Below are positions 34,266-41,242 of a stretch of DNA of 64,000 nucleotides, one piece after another. The DNA lies in contig NZ_KB911594.1 of the NCBI RefSeq assembly GCF_000383615.1, forward strand, positions 62,001 through 126,000, read 5' to 3'. The notes under the pieces were generated by a model. That model worked only from the letters and a program-made list of their open reading frames with translations, did not search any database and had not been told where the DNA came from. A program made the translations under genes and the position numbers. This DNA is from Streptomyces canus 299MFChir4.1. GTDB taxonomy: Bacteria > Actinomycetota > Actinomycetes > Streptomycetales > Streptomycetaceae. Each line of letters starts with the position of its first letter. Position 1 is the stretch's first letter.

Positions 34266-35441
34266 TCATCCGAAGGGGAAGCCGGTGTACCCCTCGGCGA
34301 GGTCGGTCTCGGCGGCCCGCGACCCGGCGATCCGCTCCAGCCGCGCCAGCTGCATCCGGTCCTCGAAGGCGGTGGCGTCGGGCGCCCGGTGCAGGAGGCT
34401 CGTCATGTCGTACGAGAACCGTTCGGCCTGCCACACCCGCCGCAGGCAGGTCTCCGAGTAGGCGTCGAGGCGCTCGGCGGAACCGGTCTCCTGCTGGTGT
34501 GTCAGCGCCCTCACGAAGGTCACGACGTCCCCCACGGCGAGGTTGAGGCCCTTGGCGCCGGTGGGCGGGACGATGTGCGCCGCGTCTCCGGCGAGGAAGA
34601 GCCGGCCGTGGCGCATGGGCTCGTGGACGTAGGAGCGCATGGGGGTGACGGACTTCTGCGTGATCGGTCCCCTGTCGAGCCTCCAGTCGTCGTCCGTCTC
34701 GAAACGGCGCTCCAGCTCGTCCCAGATCTCCTCGTCGCCCCAGCTCTCGGCGTCGGTGCCCTCGGGGACCTGGAGGTAGAGGCGGGAGACGGACGGGGAG
34801 CGCATGGACAGCAGGGCGAAGCCGCGGTCGTGGCGGGCGTAGACGAGTTCGTCGTGGGAGGGCGGGACGTCGGCGAGGATGCCGAGCCAGGCGAAGGGGT
34901 ACGTCCGCTCGAAGACCCGGGTCAGCTCCGCGGGGACCGCCTTCCTCGCCACGCCCCAGAAGCCGTCGCAGCCGACGACGTACTCGCATTCCAGGACGTC
35001 CTCGCGGCCCTCGTGCCGGAAGCGCACGCGCGGGGCGTCGGTGTCGGCGCCTTCGACGGCCAGGGCCTCCGCCTCGAACAGCAGCGGCCCGCCGTCCTTG
35101 AGCTGGAGGGCGATGAGGTCCTTGCAGACCTCGGTCTGGGCGTAGACCGTCACGGACCGGCCACCGGTGAGGGCGGGGAAGTCGACGCGGTGGCGCTTCC
35201 TGTCGTAGCGCAGTTCGATGCCGTCGTGCGGGAGTCCCTCGCGGTCCATGCGCTCCCCGGCGCCTGCCGCGCGCAGTACGTCGACCGTGCCCTGCTCCAG
35301 GATCCCGGCGCGCTGGCGCTGCTCGACATAGGCGCGGTCGCGGCTCTCCAGGACGACGGAGTCGATGCCGGCGTGATGGAGGAGCCGGGCGAGGAGGAGG
35401 CCGGCGGGGCCGGCTCCGATGATGCCGACGGTGGTGCGCAT
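34266..35441 (-). CDS. pobA: 4-Hydroxybenzoate 3-monooxygenase
   Basis: A flavoprotein hydroxylase that converts 4-hydroxybenzoate to protocatechuate with NADPH and O2. The 391 residues match PobA length. FAD-binding GAGPAGLLLARLL (9-21), RAGILEQGTV (about 44-53), the substrate-contact stretch SVTPMRSYVHEPM and the second FAD motif GDAAHIVPPTGAKGLNLA are present. It stands alone, without pca genes nearby. Two palindromes lie 34-72 bases upstream (35475-35513). The start is ATG 35441. This is one of the most certain calls in the window. Confidence 0.95.
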   Translation of the reverse strand: MRTTVGIIGAGPAGLLLARLLHHAGIDSVVLESRDRAYVEQRQRAGILEQGTVDVLRAAGAGERMDREGLPHDGIELRYDRKRHRVDFPALTGGRSVTVYAQTEVCKDLIALQLKDGGPLLFEAEALAVEGADTDAPRVRFRHEGREDVLECEYVVGCDGFWGVARKAVPAELTRVFERTYPFAWLGILADVPPSHDELVYARHDRGFALLSMRSPSVSRLYLQVPEGTDAESWGDEEIWDELERRFETDDDWRLDRGPITQKSVTPMRSYVHEPMRHGRLFLAGDAAHIVPPTGAKGLNLAVGDVVTFVRALTHQQETGSAERLDAYSETCLRRVWQAERFSYDMTSLLHRAPDATAFEDRMQLARLERIAGSRAAETDLAEGYTGFPFG

Positions 35442-35474
35442 CGGGCGTTCCCTTCGGAGACCTTGTGGCTACGG

Positions 35475-35513
35475 GCGCAATTGCGCTTGTTCGCGTGGTG
35501 AAGTTTTATTCAC
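35475..35513. promoter_or_regulatory. Palindromic sites upstream of pobA
   Basis: A perfect 12-base palindrome GCGCAATTGCGC (35475-35486) and an inverted repeat GTGAA-N6-TTCAC (35498-35513) lie directly upstream of pobA. They are candidate operators for a 4-hydroxybenzoate-responsive regulator such as PobR. No such regulator gene is in the window. Confidence 0.45.
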
Positions 35514-35566
35514 TTGAGTGAGCCGAGTTTGCGCCGCGGGGTCTGCCGATGTCAACGGTTCTGTGC

Positions 35567-35607
35567 GGCCGTCCGGCCCGCGGGTGGCTGCCGCGGGCCG
35601 GACGGCC
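35567..35607. terminator. Terminator after the secreted-protein gene
   Basis: 17-base perfect arms (35567-35583 and 35591-35607) with a 7-base loop, immediately downstream of the stop at 35615 on the minus strand. Confidence 0.82.
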
Positions 35608-35614
35608 GTTCGGG

Positions 35615-36289
35615 TCAGCGGCTGGGCCAGCCGTCCAGGTGCCGGTGCATGGTGACGTCGTCCTGCGCGTCGCCCTTCGGGGCGTCGGCCACGGCGTCCC
35701 GAAGGACCGAGTTGACCTCGGCGGCGAGGGCGTCGGCCCGGGTGCGCAGATCGGTCGCGGGGATGTCGGAGCGGGTCAGGGCGTCCAGCCGACGGTGGAC
35801 GTCGGCGAGTTGGCGGCGGTGGGCGGAGTCGAGGGTGAGCGGGGCGGGTGTGGAGACGACGAACTGGTAGGCCCCGGCCAGGGTCTGGCAGCCGGTGCAG
35901 CTCTTGTTGACGGCGTCGCTGAGGTTCACGGCGTTCAGGCGGGTGTGCTCGCCCGCGACGGTGACGATCTGGAACGACAGCGCGACCGAACGGCAGTCGT
36001 CGTCGGCGGTGCAGGCCGACGAGACCGCGTTGGCCTGGTTGCGCACGGAGGCCGCGTTCACCGTGCCGAACTGGCGGATGGTGAACGAGTCCTTCTCCTC
36101 CGTGTGGTCGTGGCGGTCGGCGTGGCTGAAGACATGGTCCGACGCGACGGCGACCTTGGCGGGCCCGCCGGTGGCGGCCTGCGCCGGCACGGCGGTCGCC
36201 ACACCGGCGACACCGGCGGCGAACAGCCCCACGCGAACGGCACGGCGGGTCAACGGGCTGGAAGTACGGGGTTTTCGGTGGCTGCTCAA
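35615..36289 (-). CDS. Secreted protein with Cys pairs, function unknown
   Basis: A 224-residue Sec-type secreted protein. A signal peptide spans about 1-38 (LFAAGVAGVATAVPAQA). The mature part has HDHTEEKDSF, a Cys pair in SSACTADDDC, a second pair in KSCTGCQ, then a helical C-terminal half (LADVHRRLDALTR). The start is TTG 36289, chosen because AAGGAG lies 5 bases upstream and the signal peptide follows. It lies 392 bases downstream of the M50-like gene in the same direction and may belong to the same locus. I do not recognise the family. Confidence 0.7.
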   Translation of the reverse strand: MSSHRKPRTSSPLTRRAVRVGLFAAGVAGVATAVPAQAATGGPAKVAVASDHVFSHADRHDHTEEKDSFTIRQFGTVNAASVRNQANAVSSACTADDDCRSVALSFQIVTVAGEHTRLNAVNLSDAVNKSCTGCQTLAGAYQFVVSTPAPLTLDSAHRRQLADVHRRLDALTRSDIPATDLRTRADALAAEVNSVLRDAVADAPKGDAQDDVTMHRHLDGWPSR

Positions 36290-36681
36290 GGGATCTCCTT
36301 GGGTGGATGGATGAATACGGATGTGGGGGGCGGGGGTTGGGGAGAACGGGGCTCGCGAGCGTCTCGGCGAACGGCGAGGCCGGCCCACGGCCCGTCGCCC
36401 CACGACGACCACGGGCTCTCCGGGCCGGTCCGGCCCACCCGAGGCGGGATGGCCTGCCACCCCGGATCACGACCCCGGCCGCCAACCACACCCAGGCAGG
36501 CAGTAGCCCCACCCGGAGTAGGCCACGGGCCCGCCCCGGCACCGAGTACGAACCACCGGCCACGCCCCGAGAGGGCGGCCGCGAGCCGACGGCCCGGTGG
36601 AGGCCACCCGACCGTCCGACCGTCCCGAAGGCAGCCCCCCAGCGACACCCGCCGATCGGGGTGGACCGACCGGCCCTCCCC
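36290..36681. other. Gap upstream of the secreted-protein gene
   Basis: 392 bases, GC-rich, without a supported gene. GGGCCGGTCCGGCCC (36422-36436) is a compact palindrome that may end the M50-like transcript. A TATTCA-like hexamer (read on the minus strand near 36312) could be a -10 for the secreted-protein gene. Confidence 0.4.
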
Positions 36682-38610
36682 TCAGGACGCCCCCGGCGAA
36701 CCGCTGGCCGGTGGCGGGGGCGGGGTGTCCGTGGGCGAGGGCGGGATGCTTTCCGACGGGGTCGGGGACGAGACGGGGGCGGTCGGGCCCGTGCCCGGGG
36801 AGGACGGTTCCGCCGCCGTCGACGTGCCCGGCGTCGGGGACGCCGGCCCGCGGGAGGTACCTCCGCTCGCCGAGCCCGGCGCTGCCGCGGACGCCGCCGG
36901 TGAGGCGGCCGCCGAGGTGCCGGTGGACGTCCCGGGGGAGGGCGCGTCCGAGCCCGCAGAGCGGCCCGCCGCCGAGGGTGGGACCGCGCCCGGGTCCGTG
37001 CCCGCCGGGTCGTCCGCGGTGCCCTTGTCCGAGGTCGACGCGTCGACGTCCGGAGCCGTGGCCTGCCGGGGCTGCGGTTCCTCCGTCGACACCCCGGGCT
37101 GGAGGATCGGCGCGATCGGGGGTTTCTTCGGGAGCGGCTGGGGTGTCAGCCCGGACGTCCACGCATAGCTGAGACCCGCCAGCCCGGCGAGCACCACCGC
37201 ACAGAGCGCCACCCGCAACCGGGGCCGGTCCGCCGTGGACCGTTTCGCGGCCCGCAGGATCCGCCCCCCGATCTTCACGGAGAGATAGACGACGCCGCCC
37301 ATCGGGATCAGCAGCATCAGACAGCCGAGGACCCCGACGAGTCCCTCGACGATCTGGCCGGCCGCGAAGGCCGCCCCGGTGCCGGAGAACTGCTCGACCA
37401 TGGACCGGGTCATCGTGGCGATGATCCGGGGCAGGTTCCACAGCCCGTAGCCCATCTCGCCGATGATCAGCGGCACCATGGTGAGCACCCACGCGGCCAC
37501 GATGGTCCGTGCCGACTTCTTCAGCCCGGCGACCTCTTTGCGGGCGGCCCGTCCCTTCCGGCCCGGGACCAGACTGAGCAGGATCGGCCTGATCTTGCCG
37601 TAGAGGTCCGGGACGCCGGCGAGGTCGCCCAGGATGTAGTAGCCGTCGAGCCGTACCGCCGGCATCAGCTGTTCGAGGATCTCGAAGTGCCCGAGATACA
37701 CCGCGGCGAGGAAGAACTGCTCCCCCGTCGCGAAGTACAGCCCGGCCATGCCGAGCATGAAGACGACGTTGAAGTAGACCCCGCCCAGGTCGGTCCTGAT
37801 CCGGCCGCCGCGTCCGATCCGGTACACGTCCGTCACGTCCGTGTACATCGACGGCCAGATGAGGAAGATCCCGCAGCCGATGCAGCCGGGCCGGGCACCG
37901 CCGTATCTGCACGCGGAGGCGTGGCCGAACTCGTGGAAGACGAGCGAGGCCACGGTCAGCGCGAACACGATCAGGATCAGCACCGGCTGGTCCAGGACCT
38001 CCAGGACCGGCTCGATCGCCCCGAAGAAACCGAACAGCCACACGTCCATGGCGACGGCCGTGAGGAGCACGGCCGCGACCACGACCGGCCGGTGCAGCCA
38101 CGCGAACAGCCCCGCGATCCGTGCCGTGCGCCGCTCGTCGAAGATGACCCGGTGGCCCTTGAGGGCGAGCAGCAGGTCGGAGCGCGGTGCGTCGACCTCG
38201 TCGCTCACCTGGCCCTCGGGGACCGTCACGCCGAGCGGTTCGAGCTTCTTCTCCACGAGGAAGCGGATGTTCTCGCCGCTGACCTCGCGGCCGAACCTCG
38301 CGCTCACCCGGTGGGCGATCGACTCGGTGTCCCGGACGCCGTCGACGGACGATGCCACCAGGTACAGCAACCGCGACAGCTGCACGACCTGCCCGTCCCC
38401 CCGACGGGCGATGTACTTGGGCTCGGTGAAACCCGACCCCTGGTACTCGCCGTGCAGTCGCAGTCCCGCGCTCAGCCGCGGCACGAGCCGGAGTTCGACG
38501 ACCGGCAGGCTGCCCGTCGCCACCTGCTCGTACGTCACCGGCCAGCCGCCCGGCCCGGGCACCGGCCCGGAGTCGTACAGCGTCGCGGGCCCGTCTCCGA
38601 GCACTGTCAT
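36682..38610 (-). CDS. Membrane site-2-protease-like (M50) protein with PqqD-like N-terminus
   Basis: A 642-residue polytopic protein. Residues about 50-125 (KYIARRGDGQVVQLSRLLYL, later FLVEKKLEPLG) look like a PqqD-type peptide-binding winged helix. The catalytic zinc motif HEFGHASACRYGG lies in a membrane helix near residue 205. A second motif, LMPAVRLDGYYILGDL, is the LDG ligand of site-2 proteases. At least six helices follow. The last 160 residues are Pro/Ser/Thr/Ala-rich and low complexity. The architecture matches YydH-like 'peptide zinc metalloproteases'. ATG 38610 has GGGGGAG upstream. It is immediately downstream of two small peptide genes and a strong hairpin. I infer that it processes, binds or exports those peptides. 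Confidence 0.82.
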   Translation of the reverse strand: MTVLGDGPATLYDSGPVPGPGGWPVTYEQVATGSLPVVELRLVPRLSAGLRLHGEYQGSGFTEPKYIARRGDGQVVQLSRLLYLVASSVDGVRDTESIAHRVSARFGREVSGENIRFLVEKKLEPLGVTVPEGQVSDEVDAPRSDLLLALKGHRVIFDERRTARIAGLFAWLHRPVVVAAVLLTAVAMDVWLFGFFGAIEPVLEVLDQPVLILIVFALTVASLVFHEFGHASACRYGGARPGCIGCGIFLIWPSMYTDVTDVYRIGRGGRIRTDLGGVYFNVVFMLGMAGLYFATGEQFFLAAVYLGHFEILEQLMPAVRLDGYYILGDLAGVPDLYGKIRPILLSLVPGRKGRAARKEVAGLKKSARTIVAAWVLTMVPLIIGEMGYGLWNLPRIIATMTRSMVEQFSGTGAAFAAGQIVEGLVGVLGCLMLLIPMGGVVYLSVKIGGRILRAAKRSTADRPRLRVALCAVVLAGLAGLSYAWTSGLTPQPLPKKPPIAPILQPGVSTEEPQPRQATAPDVDASTSDKGTADDPAGTDPGAVPPSAAGRSAGSDAPSPGTSTGTSAAASPAASAAAPGSASGGTSRGPASPTPGTSTAAEPSSPGTGPTAPVSSPTPSESIPPSPTDTPPPPPASGSPGAS

Positions 38611-38650
38611 ATGTGGTCTCCCCCCACGTCCTCCCCGTTCCCCCTTGCAT

Positions 38651-38701
38651 GGCCGTCGGGGTGGGCCGCACCGCTGGTACGGGCGGCCCACCCCGACGGC
38701 C
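38651..38701. terminator. Large hairpin between the peptide genes and the M50-like gene
   Basis: Two perfect 19-base arms (38651-38669 and 38683-38701) around a 13-base loop. It lies 25 bases after the second peptide's stop and 41 bases before the protease start. It could be an attenuator that keeps peptide mRNA more abundant than protease mRNA. Confidence 0.8.
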
Positions 38702-38725
38702 GTGGTCACGCCGTCATTGCCGTCG

Positions 38726-38944
38726 TTACTGCTTGACGACGATCGACTGCGAGGCCTGCGACTCGGCGACCGAGTACGAGGAGTGGTCGTTGAGCGCCGC
38801 GGACTGGTTGTCCGCCTGGATGTTGGCGATGTGCTTGGTGACGTTGGTCGTCTTGTTGAAGCTGAACTTCAGACGGCCGAGGGCCTCGCGGCCCGGCAGC
38901 AGCTCGGCGGACTCGGTCTCCAGCTCGTGCATGTCCATGCTCAT
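38726..38944 (-). CDS. Small peptide B (72 residues), putative precursor
   Basis: Starts at ATG 38944, with AAGGACG upstream. The acidic N-terminus (MHELETESAELLPGREALG) is followed by a shared core (LKFSFNKTTNVTKHIAN) and a Ser/Asn/Gln-rich tail ending in SQASQSIVVKQ. There is no Sec signal peptide and no Cys. The core is nearly identical to peptide A. It lies 52 bases downstream of peptide A and 115 upstream of the M50-like gene. The leader-core-tail look, the tandem duplication and the PqqD-like partner suggest a modified or processed peptide; this is inferred. Confidence 0.8.
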   Translation of the reverse strand: MSMDMHELETESAELLPGREALGRLKFSFNKTTNVTKHIANIQADNQSAALNDHSSYSVAESQASQSIVVKQ

Positions 38945-39155
38945 GACGGACGTCCTTTCAGGTGATGCGGATCGGGTTCGAGGTGGTGCGCGGGTGTTAC
39001 TGGGTGACCGTGATGGTCTGGCCGGCCTGCGAGGCGGCGGCCGAGGCGAAGGAGTGGTCGTTGACGGCCACGGAGGAGTTGTGCGCCTCGACGTTGGCGA
39101 TGTGCTTGGTGACGTTGGTCGTCTTGTTGAAGCTGAACTTCAGACGGCCGAGGGC
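38822..39155. repeat. 63-base perfect direct repeat in the two peptide genes
   Basis: 38822-38884 and 39093-39155 are identical base for base, 271 bases apart, including synonymous positions. They encode the shared core of both peptides. Identity at the DNA level points to a recent duplication or gene conversion. Confidence 0.9.
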
Positions 39156-39212
39156 TTCGCGGCCCGGCAGCAGTTCCGCGGACTCGGCCTCGAGCTCGTG
39201 AGCGTCCATCAT
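38997..39212 (-). CDS. Small peptide A (71 residues), putative precursor
   Basis: Starts at ATG 39212 (a second ATG follows at once), with GAGGGGGAA upstream. N-terminus MMDAHELEAESAELLPG, shared core LKFSFNKTTNVTKHIAN, tail VEAHNSSVAVNDHSFASAAASQ and a terminal GQTITVTQ. It differs from peptide B mainly in the tail; overall identity is roughly two thirds by eye. It is the first gene of the leftward set and is controlled by the intergenic region with twin operators. No known lanthipeptide, sactipeptide or lasso signature is visible. Confidence 0.8.
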   Translation of the reverse strand: MMDAHELEAESAELLPGREALGRLKFSFNKTTNVTKHIANVEAHNSSVAVNDHSFASAAASQAGQTITVTQ

Positions 39213-39274
39213 GATCAATTCCCCCTCAGGGATGGGCATTTCCGGTCGGACCGAGTCAGGTTCCCCCCACACTC

Positions 39275-39315
39275 TGTCCAACCTGGTCGGACGTGCTGTC
39301 CAACGAGATTGGACA
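39275..39315. promoter_or_regulatory. Twin operator between peptide genes and regulator
   Basis: Site 2 is TGTCCAA-N5-TTGGACA (39297-39315), a perfect inverted repeat. Site 1 (39275-39293) is TGTCCAA-N5-TCGGACG. Their centres are 22 bases apart, two helical turns, which suits cooperative binding. The adjacent HTH protein is the likely ligand. Confidence 0.65.
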
Positions 39316-39402
39316 CTAGGGCCTCGCGGGGCCACTGCGCAACCCGTTCGGGGAATCACCCTTTCGGCGGCGGGTGGGGCCGCCCGTAGAATCGGCCCCG
39401 AC

Positions 39403-39840
39403 ATGGACGGTTCCGCCGAGCGGCGAGCAGGAAGTGACCCACCCGTGGCCAACGCACTCCAGCAGTTGATCCGTGAGCGCCTGGACCGCAAGGGCTGGTC
39501 CTACGGCGACGTGGCGCGTCGCGGTGGCGTCCCGCGCTCCACCGTCCACCACCTGGCGACCACCGACCGCGTCGTCCGCATGCCCCAGGCGACCACCCTG
39601 GAGGGACTGTCCAAGGGCCTGGAACTCCCGTTGGACACCGTCCGCCGCGCCGCCGCGGAGGCCTGCGGCATCCACGTGTACGGCACACCGGCCGGCCAGG
39701 ACCCCGAGGGCACCGCCGCCCGCCCGGCCGACCCCGAGGTGGACCTCCTGATCGCCAGCCTCCAGAGGCTCTCGGCCGACGACCGCCGCCACGTGGCCGC
39801 CCTCGTGGAGTCCCTGCTGGACCGCACCCCGAAGAAGTAA
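39403..39840 (+). CDS. HTH regulator of the peptide/M50 locus
   Basis: A 145-residue DNA-binding protein. The HTH (about 30-60) reads WSYGDVARRGGVPRSTVHHLATTD, similar to XRE/Cro-type or related regulators. The C-terminal third is helical and charged. ATG 39403 has TAGAAT (39387-39392) about 10 bases upstream and no ribosome site, so the mRNA may be leaderless. GTG 39445 with AGGAAG is the alternative. It is divergent from the peptide genes and probably binds the 39275-39315 repeats. Confidence 0.8.
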   Translation: MDGSAERRAGSDPPVANALQQLIRERLDRKGWSYGDVARRGGVPRSTVHHLATTDRVVRMPQATTLEGLSKGLELPLDTVRRAAAEACGIHVYGTPAGQDPEGTAARPADPEVDLLIASLQRLSADDRRHVAALVESLLDRTPKK

Positions 39841-40458
39841 CCCCGGGCACCCGGCGCTGCGTACGACCACCCCTCCGGCCACGGATCCCCGGACCGCCGA
39901 CGGCCACCGGCTCCAGCACCACGCGAGCACCCGAGCGGGCCGACCCACTTGGGGGTCCCGCAGGCACCCGTCCGAGCCGGAGCACCTAGCGGGCCACACA
40001 CGCGACCGCCCGGGCCGACCCGCCCGCAGGCCCCGCCGACGCCCGGCCGGGGCCACCCGGGTCACGCTTTCCGGGCCCCGCCACCACCCCGGGCGAGCAC
40101 CCCACCGGCCCCCGACGCCCCGTCAGGAAACGGCCACCTGAGGGTGGCGGGTGGCTTCCTGACGGGCGCCTGGCCGCCACGCAAGCACCGCAAGGCCGGC
40201 GGACCGACCCACGCAGCGCGTGCGGCCGTCCGGCACGCACCTCCCCGCCCCCGTCCCCGCACCCTCAACCCCCACCCCTGGCCAAGGAAGTGACCGTCCG
40301 GAACCCTGGTCCCGGCGGTCTCCGATCGCGGATGTTCACTCTTCCGTGGAGTCGGAAAAAGAATTTCGACTGTGCCCGACAGCGTCGGCAGCCCCCGCTA
40401 GTCTCTCGTCCTGCCCGAGGAGCGAGAGCCGCACGACCCCGGGCTCCCAGGGGGGAAT
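39841..40458. other. 618-base non-coding region
   Basis: No supported gene. It is C-rich and has a large nested hairpin (40119-40166). From about 40330 the sequence is more AT-rich (gtcggaaaaagaatttcg), and TAGTCT (40399-40404) is a candidate -10 for the small gene at 40459. Plausible open frames here have poor third-position bias. Confidence 0.5.
40119..40166. terminator. Nested hairpin
   Basis: Outer arms CCCGTCAGGAA (40119-40129) and TTCCTGACGGG (40156-40166); inner GCCACC-TGAG-GGTGGC (40133-40148). Possibly the terminator of the HTH gene, although it is 279 bases downstream of the stop, or a small structured RNA. Confidence 0.45.
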
Positions 40459-40719
40459 GTGTTGTTCGTGCATGGCGGACCGGCCACGGCCGTGGTCCGT
40501 GGGCCCGCCGGAGAATCTGTCGTACTGCTCTCCGGTGAGCTGCCCGAGGTACTGACCGACCAGTCGGTGACCGAACTCCTGGAACTGGCCGCCGTCGTCC
40601 TGGACGCGGACGAGCTGCCCCTGTTCCACACCTGTCTGAGAACCCTGCGCCGCGACGGCATGCGCGCCGGCCGCCGCATCGAGATCGACGGTGCCGTACT
40701 GACCGTCTACGAGGGTTGA
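40459..40719 (+). CDS. Small acidic protein, function unknown
   Basis: 86 residues from GTG 40459, with AGGGGGGAAT just upstream. It has beta strands (TAVVRGPAGESVVLLSGELP) and helices (SVTELLELAAVVLDADELP), ending in a short IDGAVLTVYEG. Third-position GC is high, which supports coding. No family recognised. A TAGTCT -10-like hexamer lies 55 bases upstream. Confidence 0.6.
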   Translation: MLFVHGGPATAVVRGPAGESVVLLSGELPEVLTDQSVTELLELAAVVLDADELPLFHTCLRTLRRDGMRAGRRIEIDGAVLTVYEG

Positions 40720-40732
40720 AGACGAGAGGCCG

Positions 40733-40761
40733 GCCCACGCGTGAGAAGTCATCGCGTGGGC
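40733..40761. terminator. Bidirectional hairpin between the small gene and bldA
   Basis: Arms GCCCACGCG (40733-40741) and CGCGTGGGC (40753-40761). It lies just past the tRNA 3' end on the minus strand and 14 bases past the stop of the small plus-strand gene. Confidence 0.75.
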
Positions 40762-40768
40762 GGGAAAG

Positions 40769-40852
40769 TGCCCGGAGCCGGACTTGAACCGGCACGCCCG
40801 CGAAGGGGCAGCGAGGTTTAAGCTCGCCGTGTCTGCATTCCACCATCCGGGC
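40769..40852 (-). tRNA. bldA: tRNA-Leu(UAA), bldA
   Basis: An 84-base tRNA on the minus strand. Acceptor GCCCGGA pairs with TCCGGGC, followed by discriminator A; the D-arm, a GCGAG/CTCGC anticodon stem, a long variable arm (class II) and the T-loop GTTCAAGTC are all present. The 7-base anticodon loop CTTAAAC gives anticodon UAA (bases 40818-40820), which reads the rare UUA codon. CCA is not encoded. In Streptomyces this tRNA is BldA, needed for aerial growth and antibiotic production because TTA codons mark developmental genes. A hairpin lies directly downstream. Confidence 0.95.
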
Positions 40853-41242
40853 AGGCCATGGGCTCCGCGTCGAGGTTCCGAGCCTATCGGGGTGCATCCC
40901 CCGAACAGTGGTCGGGCGGACCGATGTTGTCTTATTTTATTGACGTCTGAGGGTGCATCAGACCGTGGAACACGCCATCCGCACTTGCCAATAGCGTTCC
41001 GTGGGGCACCCGGCCACGCATGCGGAATGACGGAATTTCACCGCCCGAACGAGGACGCTCCACCTGTTCTCTGCAGATTTCCCGATCAGGGACCGCTGTC
41101 ATCCCCAGGTATGACACCGAGCGGCGCGGTCCCTCCAAAGTCTGCCTTCGGAACCAGAACTGCGGCTGACTACACGGCGGGCTCCGGCCACCACGATGGA
41201 AGACGTCCTTCAACGAAGTCGTCCCGCTAGGAGTTCCATCCC
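40853..41242. other. Divergent region between bldA and the ABC exporter
   Basis: 390 bases. For bldA, a TAGGCT -10-like hexamer (40886-40881, minus strand) lies about 30 bases upstream of the tRNA; no convincing -35 was found. Around 40928-40945 there is a strongly AT-rich patch, unusual here. GTCTGA...TCAGAC (40947-40965) is a small inverted repeat. TGTCAT-N8-ATGACA (41097-41116) is a perfect one, upstream of the exporter. Confidence 0.5.
41097..41116. promoter_or_regulatory. Inverted repeat upstream of the ABC exporter
   Basis: TGTCAT-N8-ATGACA, perfect 6-base arms, 127 bases upstream of the GTG start at 41243. Candidate operator; the regulator is not known. Confidence 0.4.

Noticed and set aside
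38726..39212. Lanthipeptide, lasso or sactipeptide precursors
   Set aside because: The peptides have no Cys, and no LanM/LanB, lasso cyclase or radical SAM gene is in reach.
40932..41213. Minus-strand 93-codon frame between bldA and the exporter
   Set aside because: Low-quality composition, no ribosome site, and it covers the likely promoters.
40784..41230. Open frame crossing the tRNA
   Set aside because: It starts inside bldA and has no ribosome site or coding-type GC periodicity.
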